A stretch of DNA of 64,000 nt from Burkholderia savannae (GCF_001524445.2 NZ_CP013417.1:4030001-4094000), one strand, 5' to 3'; numbered from the stretch's first letter, positions 45,839 to 57,617 are shown. The notes: generated by a model not told the origin, from the sequence alone. A program made the numbers and translations.

Positions 45839-47803
45839 ATGCCCGATCGAATCGTTCCGGCGACGCTCGTCTTCCGCGAAGACGGCACCGTCGTCTCGCC
45901 GCTCTACGGCGACATCTACCATAGCGCGGCCGGCGCGCTTGCTCAGGCCGACCATGTGTTCATCCGCGGCAACGACCTGCCGAAGCGCTGGCAGCACGAG
46001 CAAACTTTCACGATTTTCGAGACAGGATTCGGCACCGGCTGCAACTTTCTCGCGACGTGGGCCGCGTGGCGCGCGGACCCGTCTCGCTGCGAGCGGCTTC
46101 ACTTCGTGTCGGTCGAAAAGCACCCGTTCGCGCGCGACGATCTGCGTCGCGCCGCCGCGCATATCGTTGCATATACAACCATTGAGCCGCTCGTCGACGA
46201 ACTCGCGAACGCGTGGCCCGCGCTGACGCCAGGCGTGCATCGCCTCGAATTCGACGGCGCTCGCGTGACGCTCACGCTCGCGTTCGGCGACGCGCTCGAC
46301 GTGCTGCCGAATCTCGTGCTGCGCGCAAACGCGTTCTATCTCGACGGCTTCGCGCCGACGAAGAACGCGGATCTATGGTCGCCCGCGATCTTCAAATCGC
46401 TCGCGAAACTCGCCGACGACCATGCGACGTTCGCGACGTACACGAGCTCGGGCGCAGTCAAGCGCGCGCTAGACGAAGCGGGGTTCGCGTGTCGGAAAGT
46501 TGAAGGCTTCGCGGGCAAGCGCGCGATGCTCGTCGGCGAATTCGCGCCGCGCTGGCGCGTGCGGCGCCATGAGCCGCCGCGCGCGCTCGACGTCGGCACG
46601 CGCGATGCGCTCGTGATCGGCGCGGGGCTCGCGGGATGCGCGGTCGTCGAGCGGCTCGCGGCGCGCGGCTGGCACGTGACGCTCGTCGAGCGGCGCGAAC
46701 GGATTGCGAGCGAGGCGTCCGGCAATCCCGCCGGCGTGTTCCATCCGATGATCGCGCGCGACGACAACCTCGCGTCCCGACTGTCGCGCGCCGGTTTTCT
46801 GCATGCGCTCGGACGCTGGCGCGCGCTCGAGCGCGCCGGACACGCGTTCGCGCGCAGCACGCGGGGCCTCGTGCAGCTCGCGACGTCGGACGACGAATTC
46901 GAGCGGATGCGCGACACCATCGATGCGCTCGGCGTGCCGGCGGAGCTCGCGGCGGCGCTGTCGCGCGACCAAACGCGAGCGCTGCTGCAAACCGAGGTCG
47001 CGCACGGTGGCTGGTGGTTTCCGCAAGGCGGCTCGATCAGCCCCGCCGCGCTCGCGGCCGCGCAGTGCGCGGCGGCCGGCGAACGGCTCGTGCGCATCGC
47101 CGGCGTCGAAGTCGCGCGGCTCGAGCGCGGCGGCGACGGCCGCTGGCGCGCGCTCGACGCATCGGGCGCGACGCTTGCACAGGCGAGTGTCGTCGTCGTC
47201 GCGAACGCGGCCGACGCCGCGCGCGTCGCGGGCCTTCGGCACGCACCGACGCAGCGCGTGCGCGGCCAGTTGACGCTGCTGCCGCCGGGCAGCGCGCCCG
47301 CCGTGCCGCTGCCCGTGATCGGCGACGGCTACGTCGTGCCGCTCGCCGACGGCGTCACGCTGACGGGCGCGACGTACGAGCCGGACGATGCCGACACGGC
47401 GCTGCGCGAAGCGGGCCATCGCGAAAACCTCGAACGGCTCGAGCGGCTGCTGCCCGCTTTTTCCGCGACGACGCTCGACGCGCGCACGCTTGCGGGGCGC
47501 GTCGGCTTTCGCTGCGTCGCGAGCGACCGGCTGCCGCTCGTCGGCGAGCTGCCCGACGAAACGGCGGCCGCGCGCAATGCGGCTGCGCTCACCGGCGCGA
47601 GGCTGCGCGACGTGCCGCGCGCGGCTGGCCTGTACGGCGCATTTGGCTATGGCTCGCGCGGGCTCGTCTGGGCCTCGCTCGGCGCCGACCTGATCGCCGC
47701 GCAGATCGAAGGAGAGCCGTGGCCGCTCGAACGCGAGCTCGCCGAAGCGATCGACCCGGCTCGCTTCCTCGTGCGCGCATTGCGTCACGGGCGCGCCGAC
47801 TGA
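45839..47803 (+). CDS. mnmC: tRNA 5-methylaminomethyl-2-thiouridine biosynthesis bifunctional protein MnmC
   Basis: 654 residues, two fused enzymes. The N-terminal methyltransferase half has FETGFGTGCNFLATW (SAM site) and LDGFAPTKNADLWS. The C-terminal FAD oxidase half begins near residue 258 with ALVIGAGLAGCAVVERLAARG. It removes the carboxymethyl group then methylates U34 in tRNAs for Lys, Glu and Gln, finishing mnm5(s2)U. ATG 45839 (MPDRIVPATLVF) gives the family start. Confidence 0.96.
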   Translation: MPDRIVPATLVFREDGTVVSPLYGDIYHSAAGALAQADHVFIRGNDLPKRWQHEQTFTIFETGFGTGCNFLATWAAWRADPSRCERLHFVSVEKHPFARDDLRRAAAHIVAYTTIEPLVDELANAWPALTPGVHRLEFDGARVTLTLAFGDALDVLPNLVLRANAFYLDGFAPTKNADLWSPAIFKSLAKLADDHATFATYTSSGAVKRALDEAGFACRKVEGFAGKRAMLVGEFAPRWRVRRHEPPRALDVGTRDALVIGAGLAGCAVVERLAARGWHVTLVERRERIASEASGNPAGVFHPMIARDDNLASRLSRAGFLHALGRWRALERAGHAFARSTRGLVQLATSDDEFERMRDTIDALGVPAELAAALSRDQTRALLQTEVAHGGWWFPQGGSISPAALAAAQCAAAGERLVRIAGVEVARLERGGDGRWRALDASGATLAQASVVVVANAADAARVAGLRHAPTQRVRGQLTLLPPGSAPAVPLPVIGDGYVVPLADGVTLTGATYEPDDADTALREAGHRENLERLERLLPAFSATTLDARTLAGRVGFRCVASDRLPLVGELPDETAAARNAAALTGARLRDVPRAAGLYGAFGYGSRGLVWASLGADLIAAQIEGEPWPLERELAEAIDPARFLVRALRHGRAD

Positions 47804-48534
47804 CTCATCGAAACCGGCTCACTATCTGGACAACCGAGCGCTTTTGCGCGACGTGCGGCCGAAGAAATTTCTCGACCTCGCCACAGAAACGCGAGCCGGT
47901 TATCCACGCAACCCTGTGGATAACCAAGCGAATTCCCCGCTCGTTCACTGTGCAACCGATGTGGACGTAAACGGGGTAACTACGCGCCACCGCACAGACC
48001 CGAAAAAGTTGATCATCGAAACTCTGTGCGGACAAACAGGCTGTGCATTCGGTTATGCGCACCGCAAGTTCCTGATCTGTCGACGTAAACGCTGGTTGTC
48101 CACAGAAAAACGGGCGCTTTGTTAACTCTTACTATGTATGTATACAGGTTTACCTCAGGATAAAGACGCTAGCCTCCTGCGGTCGGCCAACCGTTTGCCC
48201 GATTTCGGTTCGGACCGTAATAGCTGTGGCACAATCGGTCTCCTTCACGCACGTCATGGCATGGCGCCATGCTTGCATCAACGGAACGGTCGGCTCGAAT
48301 TCGGATCTGAGGATTTGAGATCGCGCTGCCCATTCGCACACGCCAGGCCGACCCAGATCGGCTGCAGGCCCGACTGACCGTCGCACCCTTTTCAGCGACG
48401 CGGGCTTACCCCATGTCCTAGCGGTCGTACAGAACAACGAACGACGGGGCAACCACTCATCCAGCGCGCATCATTCGCTCGACTCGCTCGATCCGCGTCG
48501 CCGGAGGTTGCCTTCCAAAGGAGAAGTCACCACG
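47804..48534. other. Non-coding region with DnaA boxes (origin-like, module A)
   Basis: 731 bases without a gene. 47804-48160 is richer in A/T and holds DnaA boxes at 47900-47908 (TTATCCACG), 47915-47923 (perfect, minus), 48053-48061 (one mismatch) and 48096-48104 (TTGTCCACA). GTTAAC at 48121-48126 and AGGTTTACCTC at 48146-48156 follow. The rest (48160-48530) is GC-normal and includes a 14-bp palindrome GCATGGCGCCATGC at 48259-48272. Confidence 0.65.
47900..48156 (+). promoter_or_regulatory. DnaA-box cluster plus AT-rich element (module A)
   Basis: Order: two boxes back to back (47900-47908 plus, 47915-47923 minus), then 48053-48061, 48096-48104, 16-base gap, GTTAAC, an AT-rich run TCTTACTATGTATGTATACA, and AGGTTTACCTC. 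The last four elements recur in mirror image at 50952-51021. Confidence 0.6.
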
Positions 48535-50909
<2,375 letters not shown>

Positions 50910-51422
50910 AAAATAGTTTTTCAAATCTTCGCAGCCGGCGAGCACAGGTTTAGGTTTACCTCGACGTATACGTATGTAAACGTAGTAGTAGTTAACAAGC
51001 GTCGGCCGATTCTGTGGATAACTTGATATTTCGCCGCAAAGTCAAAGGCCTGTGGCATTGACAACGCTGCGGATCGAGTAAGAATTCCGGCGGATGCGCG
51101 GGGACGGAATTTTTTTCGGCGAGCCTGTGCTCCGAGTTGTCAAGAAACGACACACAGTTCATTCCTGTGCTTATTCAGGCGTTATCCACAGATTTGATGG
51201 GATAACTTAGCTGTGCGATTTTCCGCTCTCGCTTAGAATGTCGGCTTCGCGGTGGTCGGCGCCGACGGGGGTGCTGAAACCGCGTGCAGGTTCGCGGCGT
51301 GTGCCTCGCGGCGAACATGTCGGGTGCGCTCGGCCGGGCGCGCCCTTTTGAGACAGAGATCGAGACCTGATCTCCCCACAAACGGCCGCCTTCATAAGAC
51401 GGCCGGCAACAGCGAAAAGACT
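50910..51422. other. Non-coding region with DnaA boxes (origin-like, module B)
   Basis: 513 bases. AGGTTTACCTC at 50952-50962, an AT-rich run with GTATACGTATGTAAACG, GTTAAC at 50991-50996, DnaA box at 51013-51021 (minus, perfect TTATCCACA) and a second perfect box at 51182-51190 (plus). The rest precedes the MarR-type gene and should hold its promoter. No gene is seen. Confidence 0.65.
50952..51190 (-). promoter_or_regulatory. DnaA-box cluster plus AT-rich element (module B, mirror of A)
   Basis: Read on the minus strand it runs TTATCCACA, 16 bases, GTTAAC, TACTACTACGTTTACATACG, then AGGTAAACCT. This matches module A element for element with the same 16-base spacing. A further perfect box is at 51182-51190 on the plus strand. 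Confidence 0.6.
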
Positions 51423-52064
51423 ATGAGCGAAGGTGTTTACGGGAACCAGGCTTCGGGGCGAGTGACCCACAGCCTGTTGCGGTTGAGCACGGCTATGCGG
51501 AGCCAGGCATGGGATTGGGCGGAAGGCGCGGGGTTGACGCCGACGCAAGGTGAAATCCTCGTGCTGCTGCTCCAACGCAAGGGGCCGATGCGTCTGGGCG
51601 AGATTGCGCGCGAAACGCAATTGACCGCCGCGACGACGAGCGATGCGGTGAGCACGCTCGAGCACAAGGGGCTAGTCGAGAAGCGTCGCGCGCTGGACGA
51701 CGGCCGCGCGCTCGCGGTGCGCTTGAGCGCGCGTGGCCGCGCGGCGGCGAAGAAGGCGCTGCAGTGGCCCGACTTTCTGTCGAAGGCGGTCGGCACGCTC
51801 GGCAGCGACGAGCAGGGCGTGCTGTATCGCGCGCTGTTGAAAACGCTGCGCGAACTGCAGGTCAACGGCGACATTCCGCCGCACCGGATGTGCGTGACGT
51901 GCAAGCACTTCCAGCCGGGCAAAGCGGCGCGTAAGCCGACGTACCGTTGTTCGCTGCTCGATCTGACGATGACGGACAGCGACCTGCGTCTCGACTGCGC
52001 GGTGCACGAGGAAGCGGACGCTCTGACGCAGAAGAAGACCTGGAAGCTCTTCGCGCAGGCGTGA
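51423..52064 (+). CDS. MarR-family regulator with C-terminal four-cysteine extension
   Basis: 213 residues. Residues about 35-110 form the MarR winged helix (LTPTQGEILVLLLQRKG, MRLGEIARETQLTAATTSDAVS, wing EKRRALDDGRALAVRLSARG). The extra C-terminal part carries four cysteines, C157, C160, C176 and C192 (CVTCKHF ... YRCSLLD ... RLDCAVHE), likely a metal, Fe-S or redox site. Ordinary MarR proteins lack this. ATG 51423 has a weak GAAAAGA site. A GATase gene follows 39 bases later. Confidence 0.88.
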   Translation: MSEGVYGNQASGRVTHSLLRLSTAMRSQAWDWAEGAGLTPTQGEILVLLLQRKGPMRLGEIARETQLTAATTSDAVSTLEHKGLVEKRRALDDGRALAVRLSARGRAAAKKALQWPDFLSKAVGTLGSDEQGVLYRALLKTLRELQVNGDIPPHRMCVTCKHFQPGKAARKPTYRCSLLDLTMTDSDLRLDCAVHEEADALTQKKTWKLFAQA

Positions 52065-52103
52065 TGCGCGTCGGGCGGCCGCCTGTTCTCGCCGGAGGCG
52101 CTG

Positions 52104-52814
52104 ATGAACGCTGAAGCCGTTGCGATTCGCCACGTGCATTTCGAGGACCTCGGGAGTTTCGAGCAGGTGCTCGGCGAGCGCGGCCGGCGTGTGCGGTACG
52201 TCGACGTCGGCGGTTCTCGCGTCGAGGCGCTCGACCCGCTCGAGCCGTCGCTGCTCGTCATGCTGGGCGGGCCGATCAGCGCGTACGACGACGAGCTGTA
52301 TCCGACGACGGCGCCGCTCACGGCGCTCGTCGGCAAGCGAATCGAGGCCGGCTTGCCGACGCTCGGTGTCTGTCTCGGTTCGCAGCTGATCGCGCGTGCG
52401 CTCGGCGCACGCGTGTATCCGGCCGCGACGAAGGAACTCGGCTGGATGCCGCTCACGCTGACGGACGCGGGGCGCGCGTCACCGCTGCGCCATGTCGACG
52501 GCGCGATCACGTCGATGATGCATTGGCACGGCGACACGTTCGACCTGCCGGCGGGCGCGATCCATCTCGCATCGACGCCGACGTGCCGCAACCAGGCTTT
52601 CTCGTGGGGCACGCACGTACTCGCGCTTCAATGCCATCCGGAGATCCGCGCGGACCGCTTCGAGCCCTGGCTGATCGGTCATGCGGGCGAGATCGCGGCA
52701 ACGCCCGGGACTGACGCGAAACGATTGCGCGAGCAGACTGCGCAGCTCGGCCCGACGCTCGAACGCGCCGCGCGTGCGATGTTCGGCGAGTGGCTCGATT
52801 CCGTCGGGCTGTAG
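52104..52814 (+). CDS. Class I glutamine amidotransferase domain protein
   Basis: 236 residues, a stand-alone GATase1. The triad is complete: Cys90 in LGVCLGSQ, His178 and Glu180 in LQCHPE. MLGGPISAYDD near residue 53 is typical of the GMP-synthase-like YfeJ group. It would release ammonia from glutamine or hydrolyse a related gamma-glutamyl bond; the acceptor is unknown. GGAGG lies before the ATG. It is likely co-transcribed with the MarR regulator. Confidence 0.88.
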   Translation: MNAEAVAIRHVHFEDLGSFEQVLGERGRRVRYVDVGGSRVEALDPLEPSLLVMLGGPISAYDDELYPTTAPLTALVGKRIEAGLPTLGVCLGSQLIARALGARVYPAATKELGWMPLTLTDAGRASPLRHVDGAITSMMHWHGDTFDLPAGAIHLASTPTCRNQAFSWGTHVLALQCHPEIRADRFEPWLIGHAGEIAATPGTDAKRLREQTAQLGPTLERAARAMFGEWLDSVGL

Positions 52815-52996
52815 GGCCGCCGCGCTTGGCCGTTTTCGGCCGCGCGTATCCGAGCGAATGCGGCAGGTGCGAGGCGCGCTGCCGATCGCGGTACCGTTTC
52901 CGTCCAGTTCCATTCCGCGCGTCATGGCGCTCGCGGCAAGCGTGCGCGCCGCGTGCTAACCTCGGTCGCTCGACTTCCTACGTGAGAGCGGCTGCC

Positions 52997-54109
52997 ATGA
53001 GCGCGTTGTTTTCTCCGTTCACGCTGCGCGGCGTGACCCTTCCCAATCGCATCGTGATTTCGCCGATGTGCCAGTACTCCGCCGAAAACGGCGAGGCGCG
53101 CGCATGGCACATGATCCATCTCGGTCATCTCGCGCTCTCCGGGGCGGGGCTCCTCTGCATCGAAGCAACGGCGGTCGAGCCCGATGGCCGCATATCGCCC
53201 GCGGATCTCGGTTTGTGGAGCGACGCGACCGAAGCCGCGCTCGAACCCGTGCTCGCGGCGGTCCGCAAGTATTCGCCGATTCGAGTCGCGATGCAGATCT
53301 CGCACGCGGGGCGCAAGGCGTCGAGCGACGTGCCGTGGAACGGCGGGCAGTTGATTCCCGTCGACCGGGGCGGCTGGCAGCCGCATGCGCCGTCCGCGAT
53401 TCCGCATCGGGACGACGAGCCGCCGCCGCTCGCGCTCGATGCGGCCGGGCTCGAACGCGTGCGCCGAGCGTTCGTCGAATCGGCGAAGCGTGCGGCGCGT
53501 CTCGGCATCGATGCGCTCGAAGTGCACGCGGCGCATGGCTACCTGCTGCATCAATTTTTGTCGCCGCTCGCGAATCGCCGCACCGATGCGTACGGCGGCT
53601 CGCTCGAGAACCGGATGCGCTTTCCGCTCGAAGTGTTCGACGCGGTACGCGCCGCGTTTCCGGACGATCGTCCGGTTGGCGTGCGGGTGTCCGCGACCGA
53701 CTGGGTGCCGGGCGGCTGGGAGCTCGACGAGACGATCGCGTTCGCGCACGAGCTGAAGCGGCGCGGCTGCGACTGGATCGACGTGTCGTCGGGCGGCGTG
53801 TCGCCGCTGCAGAAGATTCCGCTGTCGCCCGGCTATCAGGTGCCGTTCGCTCAGGCGGTCAAGCGCGCGGCCGGCATGCCGACGGTCGCCGTCGGCCTCA
53901 TCTCCGATCCCGAGCACGCGAATCGCCTAATCGAAGCGGGCGATGCGGACTTCGTCGCGATGGCGCGCGCGATGCTCTATGATCCGCGCTGGCCGTGGCA
54001 CGCGGCCGCGAAGCTCGGCGCGACGGTCAGTGCGCCGCCGCAGTACTGGCGTTCGCAGCCGCGCGAGCACAAGGCGCTGTTCGGCGACGCGTCGTTCGGC
54101 CAGCGTTGA
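52997..54109 (+). CDS. Old Yellow Enzyme family NADH:flavin oxidoreductase (YqjM/NamA-like)
   Basis: 370 residues, TIM-barrel FMN enzyme. Start LFSPFTLRGVTLPNRIVISP; Cys and Tyr of the YqjM class in PMCQYSAENG; substrate-binding HAGRKAS; and EVHAAHGYLLHQFLSP then NRRTDAYGGSLENR. It reduces alpha,beta-unsaturated carbonyls or nitro-compounds with NAD(P)H. ATG 52997 gives the standard N-terminus. A longer frame upstream is GC-rich shadow. Confidence 0.93.
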   Translation: MSALFSPFTLRGVTLPNRIVISPMCQYSAENGEARAWHMIHLGHLALSGAGLLCIEATAVEPDGRISPADLGLWSDATEAALEPVLAAVRKYSPIRVAMQISHAGRKASSDVPWNGGQLIPVDRGGWQPHAPSAIPHRDDEPPPLALDAAGLERVRRAFVESAKRAARLGIDALEVHAAHGYLLHQFLSPLANRRTDAYGGSLENRMRFPLEVFDAVRAAFPDDRPVGVRVSATDWVPGGWELDETIAFAHELKRRGCDWIDVSSGGVSPLQKIPLSPGYQVPFAQAVKRAAGMPTVAVGLISDPEHANRLIEAGDADFVAMARAMLYDPRWPWHAAAKLGATVSAPPQYWRSQPREHKALFGDASFGQR

Positions 54110-54436
54110 GCTTGGTGCGCGCACTCGGATTCGCGCGAGGCGTGGGCGAGTGATCGGGGAGTGATCGGAGAGTGATGGGCGGGCAGCGCGCCCGCCGGTT
54201 CACTCGCCGATTCGCGGCGCACCGTGATTTCCGCTGATTTCGCGCGGTTTCGAGCGTCGAGCGGCTGTTCGATGTTGAACGAAGCAATCCCGAACGTGTA
54301 GGATTCGGGTGATTCGCACTCGGCCGACGCACGGCATGCAATGCCGCATGCGTCGCGGCCGACGAAGCGGCGCGAGCGACATGCGATGCGCGGCGCGATC
54401 GTTTCAGTTTCAAGTCGTCTTCAAAGGATTCGTTCG
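54110..54436. other. Intergenic region before SET-domain gene
   Basis: 327 bases. Repeated GTGATCGG units at 54149-54172 are a short local duplication. It should hold the promoter of the SET gene. No coding frame with support. Confidence 0.4.
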
Positions 54437-54955
54437 ATGAGTTCACGCAGGATCGTGGTACGCCGCTCGGGCGTTCACGGCAAGGGCGTATTCGCCGCGG
54501 CGCCGATCAAGGCGGGAGAGCGCGTAGTCGAATACAAGGGCGAGCGGATCTCGTGGAAAGAGGCGCTGCGCCGCCATCCGCACGACCCGAACGATCCGAA
54601 TCACACGTTCTACTTCGCGCTCGAAGAGGGCGGCGTGATCGACGGCAAGATCAACGGCAACAGCGCGCGCTGGATCAATCATTCGTGCGCGCCGAACTGC
54701 GAAGCCGAGGAAGTGGGCGGGCGCGTGTTCATCCATGCGCTGCGCGACATCGACGAGCAGGAAGAATTGTTCTACGACTACGGCCTCGTGATCGATGCGC
54801 GCCTGACGAAGAAGCTCAAGCGCGAATACGCGTGCCGTTGCGGCGCGGCGTCGTGCCGGGGCACGCTGCTGGCGACGCCGGAAGAAGACGAAGGCAAGAA
54901 AAAGAAGAAGGCAAAGAAAGGCGGCAAGGACAAGGATAAGAAAAAGAAGAAGTGA
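54437..54955 (+). CDS. SET-domain protein lysine methyltransferase with lysine-rich tail
   Basis: 172 residues. Start motif GVHGKGVFA, catalytic core RWINHSCAPNCEAE (N81-C84) and LFYDYG (Tyr115), and the post-SET cysteines C133, C135, C140 (CRCGAASCRG) give a complete SET domain with zinc site. The last about 20 residues are almost all Lys with Gly/Asp, like histone H1 tails or nuclear-localisation signals. The B. thailandensis protein BtSET, reported as an effector acting on host chromatin, is of this kind. AAGGA lies before ATG 54437. A terminator follows. Confidence 0.92.
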   Translation: MSSRRIVVRRSGVHGKGVFAAAPIKAGERVVEYKGERISWKEALRRHPHDPNDPNHTFYFALEEGGVIDGKINGNSARWINHSCAPNCEAEEVGGRVFIHALRDIDEQEELFYDYGLVIDARLTKKLKREYACRCGAASCRGTLLATPEEDEGKKKKKAKKGGKDKDKKKKK

Positions 54956-55341
54956 CGCCGCCGCGGTGATGCGATGCGAACGGCGGGCGCACGCCGCGAT
55001 TTCGTTCGATAGGACGGCCGAATCGAGACGGGCCGTCCCGATATTTTTCGATCCCAACTAATTGGCTCGCGCGCGGCTGCGGAGGTTTGGCGGCGGCGAC
55101 GCGCGTCGTTGGGCCGAGTCGTCGAGTGCGTTCGAGAACGCGTCGTCCAGCGGTGTCGCGCGCGAATGTTCCTTCGGCGCGCGTTTCGATTGCCGCATAC
55201 GCGGCCGTGAATCGGGCATTCGGATTCTTCCGAGGGACGACGTGACGCGCATGCGGCGAGCCGCATCGCCCGATCATGCGCATCGCATCCGCACGTCGAA
55301 CCGCTCGCGCGCGGCACGTGGCCGCACGAGCAGCAGCTTCG
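54956..55341. other. Region between convergent SET gene and sensor kinase
   Basis: 386 bases. Contains the SET terminator (55012-55047). The rest has no gene that can be supported. Confidence 0.5.
55012..55047 (+). terminator. Terminator of SET-domain gene
   Basis: Stem GGACGGCC / GGCCGTCC with an 11-base loop, followed by CGATATTTTT. It lies about 57 bases after the stop. Confidence 0.75.
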
Positions 55342-56826
55342 TCAGACCGAAGCGGTCGGCGATTCCGACGGACGAGGCGCGGGCGCAGACGGTTTGTCCG
55401 CGAGCGGCACCTGCACGACGAAGCGCGAGCCGCCTTCGGGCGCGTCCGAGTACGACACCGTGCCGCCGTGCATCGCGATGATGTCGTGGACGATCGCAAG
55501 GCCGAGGCCCGCGCCCGTCTCGACGCCGCTGCCGCTTTGCGCGTCGCCGCGGAAAAAGCGCTTGAAGAGGTCTGCCTGCTGTCCCGCCGGCACGCCGGAG
55601 CCGTTATCCTCGACGACGATCTCGGCCGCGGGCATGCCGTCGCCGAGCGCGATTCGCGACACGTCGACCGTGATCCGCGCGCCTTGCGGCCGCGCGAGCG
55701 GCACGTACTTCAGCGCGTTGTCGAGCAGGTTCGCGATCACCTCGCGCAGCAGCACCGGATTGCCGCGCACGATGAGCGGCTCGTCGTCGGCGCGGCCGTC
55801 GCCACGCTGAAAGCCGAGATCGACGTGCGCGGCGAGCGCGCGCGGCACCCATTCGGCACCGGTTTCGAACGCGAGGCCGGCGAGATCGACGTCGACGAAG
55901 CGGGCCGCTTGTTCGCCGGGCTCCGCGCGCGCGAGCGACAGCAATTGATTCGACAGCCGCACCGCACGGTCTGCCGCCGAGCGCAACTCGCGCACCGCGG
56001 TCAGCGCCTGCTGCGGATCGCGCGCGATGGCCGCTTGTTCCGCATGCAGCTTGATCGCGGTGAGCGGCGTGCGCAACTGGTGCGCGGCGTCGGCGATGAA
56101 CTTGCGCTGCGCGTCGAGCGCGGTTTTCAGGCGGCCGAGCAGCGCGTTCATCGCGCTCGTGAGCGGCCGGATTTCGAGCGGCACCTCGGTTTCGTCGACG
56201 GGCTCGAGCGACGTGTGGGTCTGCCGGTTCAGCGAATCGGCGAGATGCGTGAGCGGGCCGAGCTGCTGATTGACGACGCGCCACACGATTCCCCAGCCGG
56301 CGAGCAGCAGCAGCAGCAGCGGCATCATGATCGCAACCAGGAATTCGGCCGCGATCCGGTAGCGGTAGCGCACCGGCTGCGCAACCTCGACGATCATCGG
56401 ATTGCCGCTTTCCGTCTGCTCGACGCGCACTTGCGCCACGCGCACCGCCTGGTTTTCGTATTCGGCCTCGAACACGTACGCAACGTGCATCCGGCGCACG
56501 CTCGTGCCTTGCAGCGGCAGCTTCGGATCGCCGGCAAGCTCGTGCTCGCCGTCGCTGATCCGGTAGATCAGCTGCTCGGTCGGATCGGAGAACATCGCCT
56601 GCGCGAGGGGCGGCACCGTGAACGGCGCATCGGGGCCGGCGATCTGGATCTGTTTCGAGATGGCCGATGCGAGATCGGCGAGCGATCGATCGACGACATG
56701 CTGTGTGTATTGCCACGCGAGCCAGTACGCAATGAGGCCGCTCATCAGCGCGAGCATCGATAGCGGCGCGGCGAGGCGGCGCAACAGCGTGCGGCGCAGG
56801 CTGGTCACAGCCGGATCAAGGGACAT
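55342..56826 (-). CDS. Sensor histidine kinase (TctE/QseC-like)
   Basis: 494 residues. TM1 about residues 20-40 (LSMLALMSGLIAYWLAWQY), TctE-like periplasmic domain, TM2 near 165-185, H-box ADAAHQLRTPLTAIKLH, N-box NLLDNALKY, G-boxes DNGSGVP and GAGLGLAIV. Start MSLDPAVTS at 56826. Its response regulator is upstream in the same transcript, 98 bases away with a large hairpin between. Signal unknown. Confidence 0.88.
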   Translation of the reverse strand: MSLDPAVTSLRRTLLRRLAAPLSMLALMSGLIAYWLAWQYTQHVVDRSLADLASAISKQIQIAGPDAPFTVPPLAQAMFSDPTEQLIYRISDGEHELAGDPKLPLQGTSVRRMHVAYVFEAEYENQAVRVAQVRVEQTESGNPMIVEVAQPVRYRYRIAAEFLVAIMMPLLLLLLAGWGIVWRVVNQQLGPLTHLADSLNRQTHTSLEPVDETEVPLEIRPLTSAMNALLGRLKTALDAQRKFIADAAHQLRTPLTAIKLHAEQAAIARDPQQALTAVRELRSAADRAVRLSNQLLSLARAEPGEQAARFVDVDLAGLAFETGAEWVPRALAAHVDLGFQRGDGRADDEPLIVRGNPVLLREVIANLLDNALKYVPLARPQGARITVDVSRIALGDGMPAAEIVVEDNGSGVPAGQQADLFKRFFRGDAQSGSGVETGAGLGLAIVHDIIAMHGGTVSYSDAPEGGSRFVVQVPLADKPSAPAPRPSESPTASV

Positions 56827-56875
56827 CGCGCGAAAGAAAAAGATAAGCGCCGCTTCGCGAAGCGGCGCGGGTAGG

Positions 56876-56910
56876 GCGTGCGGCACGCGCGGCCGCGGCG
56901 TGCCGCACGC
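56876..56910. other. Large hairpin inside two-component operon
   Basis: Perfect 13-bp arms GCGTGCGGCACGC / GCGTGCCGCACGC around GCGGCCGCG. It sits between the regulator stop (56925) and the kinase start (56826). No T-run. It could reduce kinase expression or stabilise the upstream message. Confidence 0.6.
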
Positions 56911-56924
56911 GCGGCGTCAGGCCG

Positions 56925-57617
56925 TCAGACGCTCGCCGTCTGGCGGATCTCCTGCAGCAGATAGCCGAAGCCGCGCACCGTGACGATCTCGACACGGCAC
57001 TGCTCGAGCTTTTTGCGCACCCGGTGCACGTAGACTTCGATCGCGGTGTCGCCGAGATCGCCGCCGAAGTGCGTCAGGTGATCCTGCAGCTGCGCCTTGC
57101 TGACGACGCGCCCGTGACGCAGCAGCAGCATTTCGAGCACCGCGAATTCGCGCGGCGACAGCTCGAGCGGCTTGTCGTCGTTGAAGATGCGGCGATCGAC
57201 GCCCGACAGGCGCACGCCGCCGAGCGACACTTCCGGGCGCGGCATGTCGCTGTGCGGGCCGCTGCGGCGCATCACCGCGCGAATCCGCGCTTCGAGCTCC
57301 GCGGGCTCGAACGGCTTGAGCATGTAGTCGTCGGCGCCCGAGTTGAGGCCTTGCACGCGATCGTTCAGCTCGTCGCGCGCGGTCAGCACGATGACGGGCG
57401 TGTGGCGGTTGGTCTGGCGGAAGCGCGACAGCAGCGTCATGCCGTCGATGCCGGGCAGGCCGAGGTCGAGGATCACGAGCTCGTGGCGATTTTGCGCGAG
57501 CGCCTGCTCGGCAAAGATGCCGTCGTGAACCATGTCGACGGTGAAGCCCGCTTGTTCGAGGCTGCTTTGAATGCCGCGTGCGATGGGGCGGTCGTCTTCG
57601 ATCAGAAGGAGTCGCAT
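56925..57617 (-). CDS. OmpR-family response regulator
   Basis: 230 residues. Receiver: EDD at 8-10, phospho-Asp in VILDLGLPG (about 51), Lys in MLKPFEP. C-terminal winged helix ends EVYVHRVRKKLE...TVRGFGYLLQ. It is the first gene of the pair, with the kinase downstream. It is divergent from the DUF3717-like gene by 120 bases, so its promoter lies there. Confidence 0.9.
   Translation of the reverse strand: MRLLLIEDDRPIARGIQSSLEQAGFTVDMVHDGIFAEQALAQNRHELVILDLGLPGIDGMTLLSRFRQTNRHTPVIVLTARDELNDRVQGLNSGADDYMLKPFEPAELEARIRAVMRRSGPHSDMPRPEVSLGGVRLSGVDRRIFNDDKPLELSPREFAVLEMLLLRHGRVVSKAQLQDHLTHFGGDLGDTAIEVYVHRVRKKLEQCRVEIVTVRGFGYLLQEIRQTASV

Noticed and set aside
48160..48534. Possible small RNA in the antiporter leader
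   Set aside because: A 14-bp palindrome is present but no convincing promoter plus terminator pair could be seen.
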